From Piezodorus guildinii (Eukaryota; Arthropoda; Insecta; Hemiptera; Pentatomidae): 64,000 bases of DNA. The stretch is taken from the NCBI GenBank assembly GCA_023052935.1, contig CM041298.1:58956217-59020216 (forward strand), in the 5' to 3' direction. Both the position numbers and the translations under genes were made by a program. Shown here in pieces: positions 46,541 to 58,060 of the stretch. Each line of letters starts with the position of its first letter. Position 1 is the first letter of the stretch. Below the pieces are notes generated by a model. It made no database searches and was not told the DNA's origin. It was given only the letters and a program-made list of their open reading frames with translations.

Positions 46541-46770
46541 AAAAAAAAATTGGTGAGCGAACACACCTACCTTCATTGTTAAAATCAGTTTAGGAACTTT
46601 TAAATATGGTCAATTAAAAAAAGTTTAAACAATTATATTGAGTTTCGATTGAGACATGTATTTCAGTTTCAATAATTTAACAATAGAAATCATTATCTAT
46701 AATAACCACATAAATTAATGTCCCTTTCTCCATTACGTTTTATAGCTTTGTATATGAGATAACATTTTTT
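46541..46770 (+). repeat. Family A 5' fragment, diverged
   Basis: TTGGTGAGCGAACACACCTA and GTTTTATAGCTTTGTATATG, then AGATAACATTTTTT. Only the first quarter of the element. Confidence 0.45.
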
Positions 46771-46975
46771 TTTTAAATTATTTTCAATAAAACAAAAAAG
46801 GAAAAAAATTGAACTCTTGCCTATATATACGACGGTAACTAAAATACGCCCATAACTCAATTATTTTTGAAGATAGAGAAAAAATGTATAAATGTTTTAT
46901 ATCCAAAAAACTGAGAAATAATTAGAAAAAAGAGAAAAAGGCAAAGACACAAATTGAACATTTACCCATAAATAC
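46770..46975 (-). repeat. Family B fragment joined to the LINE 3' truncation
   Basis: ACGCCCATAACTCAATTATT and TTTGAAGATAGAG match family B. The sequence CATTTACCCATAAATACGC passes straight into the truncated R1-like LINE at about 46976. Confidence 0.45.
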
Positions 46976-49449
46976 GCATAGCTGCCAAAAGATCAATCGG
47001 AGGCATGTCTGCGATGACGCATACAGCGTCGTAGGACACAGTGCGAAAAGCTCGAGCGACACGCAGGGCACTTCTCCGATGCACACTAATAACTTTCCGG
47101 ACATATGATTGCACTTGGCAGGATTCTGCCCAGATCGGTGCTGCGTACAGAAGCGTGGAACTGGCTACATTGGCCAGAAGCTTCCTCTGGTTTCCCCTTG
47201 GTCCACCAATATTTGGCATGATTCTGGCCAATTCATTTACCACATTCGCTGCTCTATTACTAACTTTATGCAGGTGTTCATCAAATCGAACTCTAGCGTC
47301 AATATGCACTCCGAGATATCTAATTGATGGCTTGGATAGGATATCGAACTCCCCGACGTTGAAACTGACTGTCTCCTTCACTTTCCTACTGGTTATCAAT
47401 ACTGCCTCAGTTTTATGATCAGCAAGCTGAAGGCCTGCCGCTGAGAGCCATTGACGAATCATAAAGATAGCCTTGTTCCCGTTATAAGATATCTCCTCCA
47501 AGAGTTTCCCCCGAACTATGATGGCCAGATCATCAGCAAAACCAAGCGTAGTAGTTTCTTCTGGCAGGGGTAACCTGAGCACACCGTCATACATTATATT
47601 CCACAGAAGTGGTCCTAGAACCGAACCCTGAGAAACGCCACCTGTGACTTTGTAGCTTGTTAATCCTGCTTTCGTATCATACCTTAAAATTCTGTCGGTA
47701 AAATAACGCTCAATAATCTTCATGAGGTAATATGGGACTTACATATTTTTCAATCCGTTTAAGATACAATCCCACCGAGCAGAATTAAAGCCATTTTTAA
47801 CGTCTAATGTTATAATGGCGCAGTACTTCTTACTACCTCTTCTCCATCTCTTTCCCGCAGTGGCTTCCTGAGCAGTTTTGATAGCAAAACCGATGGCATT
47901 TATTGTCGATCTGCCCTTCCGAAAACCATACTGGTCATCAGATAATCCTCTGACTCCTTCACTAAAGTCAATTAACCTGCCATAAATGATCCACTCCAGT
48001 ACCTTGCCAGCAGTGTCCAGGAGACATATTGGTCGATAAGAAGCGGGATCTTCCGGAGAGCCCTTTCCTTTTGGCAGGAGCACAAGACGTTGCTTCTTCC
48101 ACTGTGTTGGAAAGACACCTTCACTGAGACAGGCATTGTACACATCTAAGAAGATTTGTCGCCTTGACATGATAGCCATTTTCAAGGCAATATTGGGGAT
48201 ATTATCCGGGCCCGGAGCTTTGGAATCCGCTATTTTCCTGCATGCTAAGTCTAGCTCTTCCATCGTGATTTCCGGCACTGGTTCTAGATCCGGCATTGCT
48301 ATAATACCAATGGGTACTTCTGAACGTCTTGGAAATAGCACTGTCACTATTTTTCCTAGCAATTCTGGACAGCTCGGAGGCGACAATTTCGAACTTTTCA
48401 GTTTGGCCATAACCACTTTGTATGGCCTTCCCCACGTGTCTTCCTCTACCTCATCACACAGCTTCTTCCAGCAGTTACGCTTACTTTCTTTTATTGCCTT
48501 AACTAAGTCCCTCTTAGCTTGCTTATGTTCCTGATTCCGCGCCTCATATTGTAAGCAACCTCTCGCTCGCTGGGCTAATCATCTGGTACGAAAACAGGCT
48601 CGCCGGAGAACAGCAATCTGATCGGTCCACCAATATACTGTCATGTGTCGTTTTCTCCTGGAAGATCTGGCCATTGATGCATCACAAGCATCAGTAATAA
48701 ACTTTATCAACCGTGTTACACTTTCTTCTGCTGTCTCTTGTAATTCGATTCTTTCTTTCATTATGATGTCAAAGGAATCTTTGTCGAAGGATCGATGGTT
48801 CCAACCTACTGCTGGCAGCGTTTTTATTTTTTTTCAGTTTTCCATCTGGAACACTGACTTGAAAGCAGATGGCCTGATGGGTATAATGGTCACTAACGTG
48901 CCAACAGCAGTCCCGAAAGGCAAGGTTAGCACTTACACAAGTCAAATCAATTATCCAGGAAGTACCATTCCTAGAGAACGTCGGAGTAGAGCCGGTATTT
49001 AGGAGAACAACATCAAGAGTAGCAAACTTGTCGAGAAGACAGTCGCCTCTCCTATTTGTATATTTGCTACCCCATGCAGTAGCCCATGCGTTGAAATCTC
49101 CAGCGATTATAAGAGGTTGTCGACCACGCAGTTCATGCTCAATACCATCAAGTAGAGCCTCAAATTCATCTTGTGGTGCACTAGATGATGCGTAGACACT
49201 ACAAATATAAATGTATTTTACCCTGATCCAATTGAATCCTCTTCTTCGAATCGGTTGGACTTTCTGTATGAAGTGGTCCTTACTGACCCATGTAGCTGCT
49301 CGGCTACTAAGGTCCTTCATCCAGGGACCATCGACGTCTCTGTACTGCTCGCATAGTATAGCGATGTCGATGTCCTTCTCACTGATAGTTTGCCAGAAGA
49401 GGTCCTGTGCAGCTTCACAATGATTAAGGTTCAGCTGTAAAAACCTCAT
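46976..49449 (-). pseudogene. R1-like LINE ORF2: endonuclease and reverse transcriptase, broken
   Basis: ORF2 starts at the ATG at 49449. An exonuclease/endonuclease domain comes first: MRFLQLNLNHCEAAQDLFWQ, CEQYR, ICSVYASSSAP, IAGDFNAWATAWGSKYTN and SDHYTHQAI carry the Asn, Glu, Asp-x-Asn and His landmarks. The RT follows: SKAPGPDNIPNIALK, SYRPICLLDTAGKVLEWIIY, GVSQGSVLGPLLWNIMYDG, then FADDLAIIV, the catalytic Asp pair, and YLGVHIDARVRFDEHL. It stops at about residue 820, so the C-terminal part is missing. Lesions: a frameshift in the T-run at 48821-48834, and in-frame stops at 48579-48581 and 47739-47741. Otherwise the frame is open. The wording of the RT fits the R1 clade, which is inference. 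Confidence 0.8.
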
Positions 49450-49610
49450 CGACGTTTAATAACTGCTTCAACCGCTCGTTGGTAAATAGGGCATTTAAAG
49501 CAACCCGTTGGGTGCCTGCGGTTTCTCCCTCAGGGCATAGTAGACAGTTCGATTCACTGTTACAATCTTTTGCTGGATGTCCCATTTCGCCACATCGCAA
49601 GCAGAGCTTT
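49424..49610 (-). pseudogene. R1-like LINE ORF1 (gag-like) C-terminus with zinc knuckle
   Basis: The minus strand reads SKLCLRCGEMGHPAKDCNSE, then SNCLLCPEGETAGTQRV and ends VDEVFTAEP with TAA at 49424-49426. CLRCGEMGHPAKDC is a CX2CX4HX4C knuckle, and a second CX2C follows. ORF1 overlaps the ORF2 start in another frame (GATGAGG), a common arrangement in this type of LINE. It is cut at about 49610, where 48-base repeats of AGAGCTTTGAAAAAATATT begin. Confidence 0.75.
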
Positions 49611-49669
49611 GAAAAAATATTTATATTTATAGAGCTTTATTTATATTTATAGAGCTTTGAAAAAATATT
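49603..49669. repeat. Short tandem duplication at the LINE 5' junction
   Basis: AGAGCTTTGAAAAAATATT occurs at 49603-49621 and 49651-49669, with TTATATTTATAGAGCTTTAT between. It probably arose when the 5' end of the LINE was joined. Confidence 0.5.
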
Positions 49670-50430
49670 GTGTGTGTGTTGGTAACTCCCGGGCGGAAAC
49701 GGTAAGTCCTATGAAACTGAAATTTCGTATTTTAGACAACTATACGCCCGAGACGTGACAAAACTTTTTTCATCAAAATGAGCTTACCAGAAGAGGCACT
49801 TTATACCATGCATTTTGCACCTTTTTTCGATTTTCTCGAAAACGGTTCCGACGATTTGATTAAACTCGCTTTACCGATGTCAAATTTAATGGGTTTTAAT
49901 ATCATGTAGGTTTTATTCTGATTAAAATGGTCTGATAGGGCTTAAATGCCGATATTTTAAATTTTCTCCTCCTATAGTACCTTTAATTTTGTAGATTCAA
50001 TAATAATAACTATATTATCTTGTTTACGCTGATGAAAAACAGGTAAATATATAAATTGAATAAATTCGATACCCAACTAAAGGAGAAAATAGAAGAAATA
50101 TTTTTTTAATGCAATTTTTCGTTTTTGAACATAAGAGTATACATGTATGATATACCGTTGGAAAGCTAAAGATTATAGAAAAAATATCATCTCATACACA
50201 AGCTTTTAGAAGTTAATAGAGAGTGATGAGAAGAAGATAAAACTAACTGATTATTTTAGATGATAATATAATAGATTTTTTAATAAAACACATGTTTCTA
50301 TATAAATTCAATTTGATTAATTCCTTAATAGTTTCACGTATTTTTATCTCTAACTGTATTTGAAAATTCTTTCATTGATTTTAAAAATCGAGGTAAGTGA
50401 AAGTCGTGTGTTGCCCGCACCAGATTTTTT
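49670..50430 (-). repeat. Family A element, reverse, 3'-truncated
   Basis: On the plus strand it reads from TGTGTGTGTTGGTAACTCCC through to GTCGTGTGTTGCCCGCACCA, then GATTTTTT. The terminal palindrome end is absent. Confidence 0.7.
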
Positions 50431-50579
50431 AATAAAACACATGTTTCTTTAGAAATTTAATTTAATTAATTCTTTAATAGTTTCACGTATTTTTATCTGT
50501 GACTTTATTTGAAAATTCTTTCATTGATTTTAAAAATGGAGGTAAGTGAAAGTCGTGTGTTGCCTGCACCAGATTTTTC
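50431..50579 (-). repeat. Second family A 5' end in tandem
   Basis: AATAAAACACATGTTTCTTT to TTGCCTGCACCAGATTTTTC repeats the previous 145 bases, so two 5' ends lie head to tail. Confidence 0.65.
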
Positions 50580-50890
50580 ACCACATTATACAACTTTGTG
50601 TATAAGACAATTTCTTTTTAAAATGTTTAGCTTTTTAATGATATATTATAAATACATATTATATCACATTCTTATGCTAAAAAAAAAAAACTTGTATATT
50701 TACCCGTTTTCTAAATAAATATTAACATGATGAAATGATTATTTTTTTCGAATATACAAAATTTAAGGTTCTTTGGAGGAAGACAATTTAAAATATATCC
50801 ATTTAAATCTTGTCAAACAATTTTAATCAGAGTGAAATCTAAATGATATTCAAGTCCATTAAATAGTAAATCCCTATTGCGAGTTAATAC
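50580..50890 (+). repeat. Family A internal fragment, diverged
   Basis: ATACAACTTTGTGTATAAGA, then AATTTAAGGTTCTTTGGAGG and ATTTAAATCTTGTCAAACAA follow the plus-strand order of family A. Confidence 0.5.
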
Positions 50891-50939
50891 AAAATTATTT
50901 GAATCATTATATCATCATTATTTGATCAAAATTATCATC

Positions 50940-51256
50940 AGATACCCGTTTTTGAACATAAGAGCAGTAATATACATATATGATACACCGTTGGAAAGCT
51001 AAAGATTTTAGAAAAAATATTATCTCATACACAAGCTTTTTAATACAGAGTGATGGAAAGCCGATAAAACTAACTGATGATTTTAGATAATAATATAATA
51101 TTTTTTTAATAAAAAACATGTTTCTATAGAAATTCCATTTAATTAATTATTTAATGGTTTTACTCATTTTCATCTCTTTCTGTACTTTAAAATTCTTTAA
51201 TCGATTTTAGAAACGGAGGTAAGTGAAAGTCGTGTGTTGCCCGCACCAGATTTTTT
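50940..51256 (-). repeat. Family A 5' third, reverse
   Basis: CCCGTTTTTGAACATAAGAG to GTCGTGTGTTGCCCGCACCA. It ends at AGATTTTTTATTT. The minus-strand ORF here is the repeat translated. Confidence 0.65.
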
Positions 51257-51412
51257 ATTTTATGCTAATTAACAATTATTTTATACGGTCATTGGTGAGA
51301 GTGAGGTCTCTATCTTAAACTTGAAGAGGGTTTTAGAGATCTTATGAGAGGATACAACATAATAATACAAAGAGCATACATAACCTTGAAGATGTAAGAA
51401 TCCGGGGGCCTC

Positions 51413-51632
51413 ATAGGGCAGGGTGGCCTCCATAGGGCAGGGTGGCCTCCATAGGGCAGGGTGGCCTCCATAGGGCAGGTGGCCTCCATAGGGCAGGGTG
51501 GCCTCCATAGGGCAGGGTGGCCTCCATAGGGCAGGGTGGCCTCCATAGGGCAGGGTGGCCTCCATAGGGCAGGTGGCCTCATAGGCAGGGTGGCCTCCAT
51601 AGGGCAGGGTGGCTCCATAGGGCGGTGGCCAT
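51413..51632. repeat. GC-rich minisatellite, 19-bp unit, about 12 copies
   Basis: The unit is TAGGGCAGGGTGGCCTCCA, mostly perfect. Single-base deletions appear in units 4, 9 and 10, and the last two are degraded. The GC-rich array stands out in AT-rich surroundings. The two minus-strand ORFs across it (PCPMEATLPYGG-type repeats) are translations of the array in two frames. I do not regard them as genes. Confidence 0.9.
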
Positions 51633-51739
51633 AGGTAGTGCGCGTTACTTTAAGCACGCGTAAGTGGAAAATTAATTTATTATAAAAAATCAAAAAAAAA
51701 AATCATAAATAGTCAACAATTTTTTTTTTTTTTTTTTTT

Positions 51740-52250
51740 TTTTTGTATTTGCAACTGTATTAACGAACAAAAAATACATCAAGCAAATGTGATAGTTATA
51801 TAATAGAATGACATGATATGCATGTAGAAAAGTTTCCCATTGGAAGCTCTCTAAAAAAAAATATTCTAAACTAGAAGGTCCCGGGGCCATTTTCTTTTCA
51901 GGCGCCTCGGAGGATTATCCGGAATTGAGCAGAAAGAAAGGATTGAAACTAGTGGGTTAGAGTGAGAATGGAGTTTGTCATGAAAGGATTGATACCTGGT
52001 CCGGGTCAAATCAGTAACATAGGGAACATGAAGGTCTTTATGGATAAGTTTATTTGTGACAAAGTAAGGAGCGTTGAGGATTTTACGAAGGATTTCGGAT
52101 TGTAAGGATTAGATGCGGGAAAAATTTGATGGTTTAGTACAGCCCCTAAGCTCTACTCCTCAAGTCCAGATTGGTCTTATAGTAGATGAGTCTTTTGTAG
52201 TTCAGAGGGGGGCTTGACCGTTTATCTAGTAAGTGTCGAAGTAGCCTAAA
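51740..52250 (-). mobile_element. Jockey-like LINE fragment
   Basis: It begins with the T-run at 51720-51744 (a poly(A) tail on the minus strand) and passes CCCATTGGAAGCTCTC, GAAGGTCCCGGGGCCATTTT and GGTCTTTATGGATAAGTTTA to the complement of LKYKRLI near 52200. It is 5'-truncated. Confidence 0.65.
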
Positions 52251-52414
52251 ACGGTGAATAATAAAGTCTAAATATTATAAATACAATTAAAATAAATATG
52301 GGATTAATTGGCTCTAACATTCCATTTTCATATTGATTTTTATTTTTAATTAACGACTGTAAAAAAAAGGATATAATTATTAAGATATAGTAAATGTGAA
52401 TATATACTATTATT

Positions 52415-52465
52415 GTTTGACAAAGTATTTTGAGGAAACTACCCATTGGTAGCCCTTCAAGGTAT
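52415..52465 (-). mobile_element. Jockey 3'-end scrap
   Basis: AACTACCCATTGGTAGCCCT is the complement of the Jockey 3' UTR. Only about 50 bases. Confidence 0.4.
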
Positions 52466-52469
52466 ATTT

Positions 52470-53230
52470 AATAATATTTTCATTCAATAAAATAGTAAGA
52501 AAAGCTGGAATTTTCTAAAAAATTAATTTATTTCAAAAGATACTGACTTTACACGTAGTCGGTTTATTTACATTAGAAACTCCAACACTCAAATAATTAT
52601 CTTCATATGCTAACATATTTTGAATTAAAGCTAAATCACCGTTGAACAGGGACATATCATAAGTAAATAAATTAATTGAAGCGAATTATTGTGTCGAATG
52701 TGTTATTTTATGCTAATCCAAGTTTATATAGCCGGCGTTGAAGCCCATCGATATTTTGGAATTTACATATATCTCTATACATTTCTATTATTCCATACGG
52801 GATCTCGATGTTTACATTCTGGGATTATAATTCTGTTTTTAACTTATTACAGGAATGCAAATGATAAAATTAAATTAGTTATTCATTAGATGTCGGGATG
52901 GGTTCAGCCAAAGTTTCATTTACAAAACTGGGCTCGCAAACTGAAGCAATAAAAGCAGACAGCGGAATGAAAACTTCTTTCTTTGTGGGTTAAGCCCTGA
53001 CCTTATACTTCGTGGACTTAATTCCCTACTTTTCCAAATGTCGCTTCCAACCTCCTTGCAAATTTATAACGTTCTTTGGCAAAATTCACAGTTTCCCCGT
53101 TGTAGATTATAACATTCCTTGTAATAAAACTCATCAGAAATGAGAGTAACACATTCAGAGCCCTTGAGTCAACAGTTACTTTCCCAATTAACTGGCTAAT
53201 TAGTTTTCATTTCAATTTCAAGTCATTTTT
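52470..53230. other. No gene recognised
   Basis: Moderate composition around 52890-53220 with no convincing ORF. A decayed retrocopy is possible but not shown. Confidence 0.3.
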
Positions 53231-53234
53231 GCCA

Positions 53235-53720
53235 TAAATGCGAATTATTACACAATGATTTATTATTTTCAAACAACTATATTAGGGTATAACTGTTTAT
53301 ATACCAGTTTATAGCTGATAATCTTTTCGATTTTCTTTATCTTCAATAATAACCGAGTTTTGTTGGATTTACATCTTTTATAATTTGGGACTTAAATATA
53401 TAGATCAATTTTTTTTCTGTTTTTTACGCCTTACTGATTCTAAAAACTCTCTATATATTTTCTCTCTATTTTCGAAAATAAAGGAATTACAACTGTATAT
53501 ATAGGCAAGATTTCAACTTTTTTTTTTCCTTTTTCCTGTTTATCGCCCTTCAATGATTATAAAACACTATACATATTTTTCTCTATCTTCGAACCTAATT
53601 GAGTTATGAAGGTATTTATAGGTAAAATTTCCATTGTTTTCTTCTTTTTTTTCTCGCGGTTTTTGGTTAAAAAATACTAATACATTCTTTTTACCATCTT
53701 TAAAATTTGTTTTTTCACTT
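53235..53720 (+). repeat. Family B repeat
   Basis: GCGAATTATTACACAATGAT, TATTAGGGTATAACTGTTTA, TTCAATAATAACCGAGTTTT, and ACTGATTCTAAAAACTCT occur in family B order. Confidence 0.5.
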
Positions 53721-53729
53721 TTAATCGGC

Positions 53730-54560
53730 TGCCAGTTTGAAAATATCCAGCTAATGTCTACGTCTGGGGGTTAGGATTATCGTTGCATGCCCTAGTATTT
53801 TTGTGGCGAATTTAAAAAAAAATGGTCCAGTAGTTTCGGAGAACTTTTTTTTTTCTTTTTTTTTTTATTCGTTATTCGTATCCCACGTATCTTTAGAACA
53901 GTTCAATAAAAATTCAGAGTTCGTTGTTGTAATAGTTTTCATAATAATGTCAAATTTTTATATTTCAGTTGTACGTGTGGGTTTTAATAGGGAAAACCCG
54001 AGGATTATCAACGCCTTCATTTCTTTTTTTTGTTGTAGTATCTAAATTTAATAATATATATATAATAGGGTTAGTCACTCGACCAGGGGCATTGTAATCT
54101 GGTGATTGCCTTGCGATGAACAGGAAAGGAGAATTACAAGGATGGTCTTAGGCCCAGTAAAGGAAAATAGAATACAGAAAATAAATTACAAGGAAGTCTA
54201 CATTATAAGGAAAAAATAATGAATTTTAGGCGGAAGAGAAGGTTCCAATTTTAAGGCACGCATGTTCCAACAAGGTTTCAAAAATAATTTTCACCAACTT
54301 TTCAGGAAACAAGATTAAGATTGCGTCGTTCTTAAAGGTGTGGAAAGATTCACAGGAGATGGGTATCGCATGGACTTATGATGATTAAGAGCGTAATCCT
54401 CTTAAAAAGAAACATGAAGGAGTCAAAAGTTTCAAGAAAAACGCAAAACAGGCAAGATCGGAAACAGGAACATACAAAATGGGTGAAACAATATTGGGCC
54501 AAAAGAAAACAGTTGTAGCGTTGGCCAGGTAAACAGTGGCCAAGATGTCCGTAACGGAAG
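53730..54560. other. No gene recognised
   Basis: An 80-codon ORF (53803-54045) is Phe/Ser-rich without motifs. The 54090-54560 stretch is purine-rich and might be part of an old transcript copy, but I recognise nothing in it. Confidence 0.3.
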
Positions 54561-54574
54561 AAATATATATAATA

Positions 54575-54660
54575 ATAAAAATAGCTTTATTCCGGGACTA
54601 TGTCCCTTAAGAATAACAATGTCGTACAGTCTTATAATTGATCTATTTATATATGACGGT
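54575..54660 (-). mobile_element. CR1/L2-like LINE 3' end
   Basis: TTATTCCGGGACTATGTCCC, then TTAAGAATAACA, matches the 3' ends at 55225 and 55365 (GGGAC.GGGTCCC..AGGA.AA). Confidence 0.45.
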
Positions 54661-55214
54661 TAAAAATTATATTAATAAACTCTTAGTAGAATCGGGTGAC
54701 GGAGGTGTCCCTGAGTAACTAAAACTTTAAACGCATCGATAGGTTTTATGCGGTATCTTTTGGGCTCAAGTCTTCTTGAAAATATTATGTGTTTTACCAT
54801 TATTTTAATTATCAATTGTATATTACCTGATAAGACTGTTTAATTTCATAAAAAGGCTCCTTGTAAGAAAAAATACTTGAGAACAGGATAATAAAATGGA
54901 TTTTCATGTCTTAAAAATAGCCCCCAATAACCTCATATTGGCACTAAATAACGAATAAATCCGAAAACATAAAATAAATTTATACTTGACCGCGTGATGC
55001 TTTTTTCTATCTTGATATATTTATATTCACACCTGCCATGCAGTTGATAATCAGTAAATCACATGACATCGATGTTAAAACCAATATTATGTTTATTAAA
55101 CGAACCCTCAATAACCTAATTATGGACTTCACAGCTCAATACGTTTGGAAATTTAATGTAAATTGATACTTACATGCGCGACTTAAAATAAATATTATGG
55201 ATTAGCCTAGAAAA

Positions 55215-55345
55215 AAAAAATATATTTTGGGACTGGGTCCCATAAGGATAACAGTTATGTATAAATAAAATATATATGCCTGTCCAACAGACAAAAAAAA
55301 CATAACAAATTATTATTTACTGTAATGAAAGAAGAAGATATATTA
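55215..55345 (-). mobile_element. CR1/L2-like LINE 3' end
   Basis: TTTGGGACTGGGTCCCATAA, then GGATAACAGTTATGTATA, is followed by a CAACAGACAAAAA segment matching CACAAGACCAAAG of the next copy. Confidence 0.5.
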
Positions 55346-56160
55346 TAGAATAGAATAGAAAAAAAAATTATTCTGGGACAGGGTCCCTTAGGAACAATTG
55401 ATATGTACAATCAAGATATAAAATGTGTCTGGCCACAAGACCAAAGGATTATAATTAATTCTTATTCACAATGTGTAAGAAGAAAATAATGGATTAAAGT
55501 ATAAAATAAAACAAAAGAGTTAAATAAATACATAATTCTGATAGATTAATGTGTTGAACAAATTAAACATAAAAAAATTTGAACAATAAACAATATATTT
55601 TCTTTTTGAATTGATATTTGATTTGAAATATCAAGCTTGTTGAGCGTCTGTTTGGGATGACAGTAGGTACTGGAACAGCTGGGACTTGAATGATGGTACG
55701 GAAGAAGTATGGCAGATATGAGTAGGCAGGAAATTCCAAAGAGTAGTAGAGCGGACAAGAAAGGAATGATCAAAAGTTGTTGTTCTATGGGTAGGAATGT
55801 AAAGATCTGAATAGCGCGATCTTGTTTGGAGGGAAAGGACTAACTACTTAAATTGCAGAAGTCTGTGAATATAGGGAGGTAGCTGGGAGTTGATGGTTTG
55901 GTAAAGATATGAACCTAGGAAATATTGTCTGCGGATAGAGGGAAGGAGCCATATTAACTCACTGTATAAATGAGTCACATGAGACCTCGGAGTACCGAGG
56001 ACAAATCTTAGAAATATGTACATAATTCGCTTTAGCCTGTCCTCAAGAACAGCCAAGAGGCCACCAAATACCATGCAACAATATTCAAAGTGGGAGAAAA
56101 TAAGTGAGGATACAAGGAGCTTACTGGTGAATTGTAGAAGATGGCGAGAGCTATGGAAAA
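55345..56160 (-). mobile_element. CR1/L2-like LINE with C-terminal coding part
   Basis: The 3' end lies at TTCTGGGACAGGGTCCCTTA, next to (TAGAA) repeats at 55345. The ORF at 55844-56074 reads MVFGGLLAVLEDRLKRIMYI, then FLRFVLGTPRSHVTHLYSEL and RRQYFLGSYLYQTINSQLPP, the end of a LINE reverse transcriptase protein (the LQRIQ.RA.R.. LNWL....R pattern). Stops and shifts separate it from the rest. The clade is not certain. Confidence 0.6.
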
Positions 56161-56389
56161 ATTTGAGGGACTAACAACAAAAACTAATTGATACAACAGA
56201 AACTAACGGAAAAAAAAAATCTTCTGAAGACAATTGTGTTCAAAGAAATAAAAAATCAATTATTTGAAAAAATATTTTAATTTGGCCAGTACACAATTGT
56301 TTTCATTCATTCAAAGTTTTTTATATAGAACCGAAATATGACAATTGCTGAGTACCTGTTCGGTATGACAAAAATTATTGAAAAAGTTT

Positions 56390-56760
56390 GGATATGAATA
56401 AGAATAAAAAAGCAGCATGGCGGGTATGGGTTGGTAAGGAATTCCAGAGAGTAATAGAGAGGAAATAAAGAAAAGATCAAAAGTTTTAGTCAGTGGTTAG
56501 GAACGTAAAGGTTAAAATGGTGTGATTTTGTTTCAAGTGAGTAGACTGAGGGTTATAATAGAAGGAAACTGTGTACGTAGGGAGGATGTTAAGAATTGTG
56601 GTCTTGTAAAGATATGATCCTAGGAAATATTGTCTTTGAGTGAAGGGAAGGAGCCACTTTAACACGCCGTATAAGTGGGTAACGTGAGACCTCTTTGAAG
56701 TGCTGAAGACATATCTTAAAAATATGTTCATAATCATTTCCAAGTACAGCCGAGATTGTT
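56390..56760 (-). mobile_element. CR1/L2-like LINE C-terminal fragment
   Basis: The ORF 56486-56743 contains SHVTHLYGVLKWLLPFTQRQ, then YFLGSYLYKTT, very close to the previous copy. The GGAATTCCAGAGAGTAATAG flank also matches. Confidence 0.6.
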
Positions 56761-57064
56761 TTAATTAAACAACCCCCATAGCCTAATTACATAAATCCGA
56801 AAAGTCAAAATAATTAATACTTAATCTCAAAATTAATAGTAATTTCATGTCAAAGGTCAAGAACAGAAAACAGGCTATATTGTCGAAACACATAATTGAT
56901 AAATAAGATAACCTTTATTAATTTAATTATTTCTAAACATTTTGTAAAATAAAATATTCTTAACTTAGAAATGGAACAGGTTTAATTTGATTTGGAAATG
57001 ATGTGTAAGGATAGTTAATAGTATTTAATAGGTAAGACTTTGGACAACATCAATGAAAATCGTT

Positions 57065-57230
57065 AATGATTTTCTGTTGTTGTTCTTGTTGTGTACAGTG
57101 GAAGTCGTCAACTTGCCTATCCAGGTTTTACTAGGATAACAATCTTTAAGGAGTACCTCACATCGCACAGGCTCGGAACCATCATTTTACGTTAGCTCTG
57201 AAAGACGGCAAAACAAGGATTTTTTAATTT
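57065..57230 (-). mobile_element. tRNA-derived SINE, type 1, truncated
   Basis: GCCTATCCAGGTTTTACTAG and GAGTACCTCACATCGCACAG, then GCTCGGAACC, match the SINE body. The tRNA-like head is missing. Confidence 0.5.
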
Positions 57231-57234
57231 TATT

Positions 57235-57635
57235 TTTTATTTATTCTTCATTAAAATTTACCACTTTATTACATAACACAGCGAGTAAATAAGATGAAAA
57301 GCAAATGACATGAAACATTCTTGTAGAGATGTTACCAATTGTAGCACTCTAATGATTATCCTAAACCAGAAGGTCTCGCAGCCATTATCTTTTCAGACGT
57401 CAAGGTAGATTATCGGACATCATAAAGTTTATTCGTGACAAAATAAGGAGCATTAAGGATTTTATGAAGATTTGGATTGTAAGGATTGAATACGAGAAGA
57501 ATTCGATAGTGTAGTAAATGCCCCATAACTCAACTCCCGAAGTCCAGATTGGCTTTATATGGTCGGTCATGTAAACCTAATTTTTTTTTTGTTCATGAAC
57601 CAATGAGTCGTTTGTCAACTTTTGTCTAGTAAATG
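57235..57635 (-). mobile_element. Jockey-like LINE fragment
   Basis: AGAAGGTCTCGCAGCCATTA and GATTGTAAGGATTGAATACG are the complement of the Jockey C-terminal region. Decayed, and truncated at the T-run at 57636. Confidence 0.55.
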
Positions 57636-58060
57636 TTTTTTTTTTTTTTTTTTTTTTTTTTTAACTTTAAATCTTTATTCACACCTGTCAATAATACAAT
57701 GAACAATCAGTGAATGTGCGATCAACTTTAAGAAACATGGCGTGATAGGTGCTATTTATCGAGAATACTGGGAGGAATAGAAATAATTTCGAATCATTTC
57801 AAATAGAGCAGTTTCCGGGTTACAAACAGAAAGGGTTCTTTGAAGGCCTATGCAAAAAACTGCACCCCTCCACTGCTTGGGAAAGATAGCCCTTTACCTG
57901 AGAGGAGTCTGAGCCCGGATAGTTAAGGAATCGGAAGTCCAGCCACAGACGGAGGAAGTTGGGGGTCAAGCCAGGGAACAATTGAGACGTTGATTTCCAA
58001 AAGGTACTATATCCATTCTGAGGAATTTTACAGGAAGCGCGAAAGTTTCTCATTACTATA
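57636..58060 (-). pseudogene. Retroposed sequence with poly(A) tail (identity unknown)
   Basis: A T-run of 27 bases at 57636-57662 reads as a poly(A) tail on the minus strand, preceded by AATAAA (GTGTGAATAAAGATTTAAAG). The ORF 57820-58053 (MRNFRASCKIPQNGYSTFWK..) shows a LINE-end-like look but no firm match. A shorter inverted relative lies at 58340-58500. Confidence 0.4.

Noticed and set aside
47041..49423. Plus-strand ORFs over the R1-like LINE
   Set aside because: They are shadows of the minus-strand endonuclease and RT frames and have no domain character.
51281..51693. Repeat protein ORFs (PCPMEATLPYGG repeats)
   Set aside because: Two frames of the same strand are open across a 19-bp array, which is expected when the unit lacks stops; no start or splice context.
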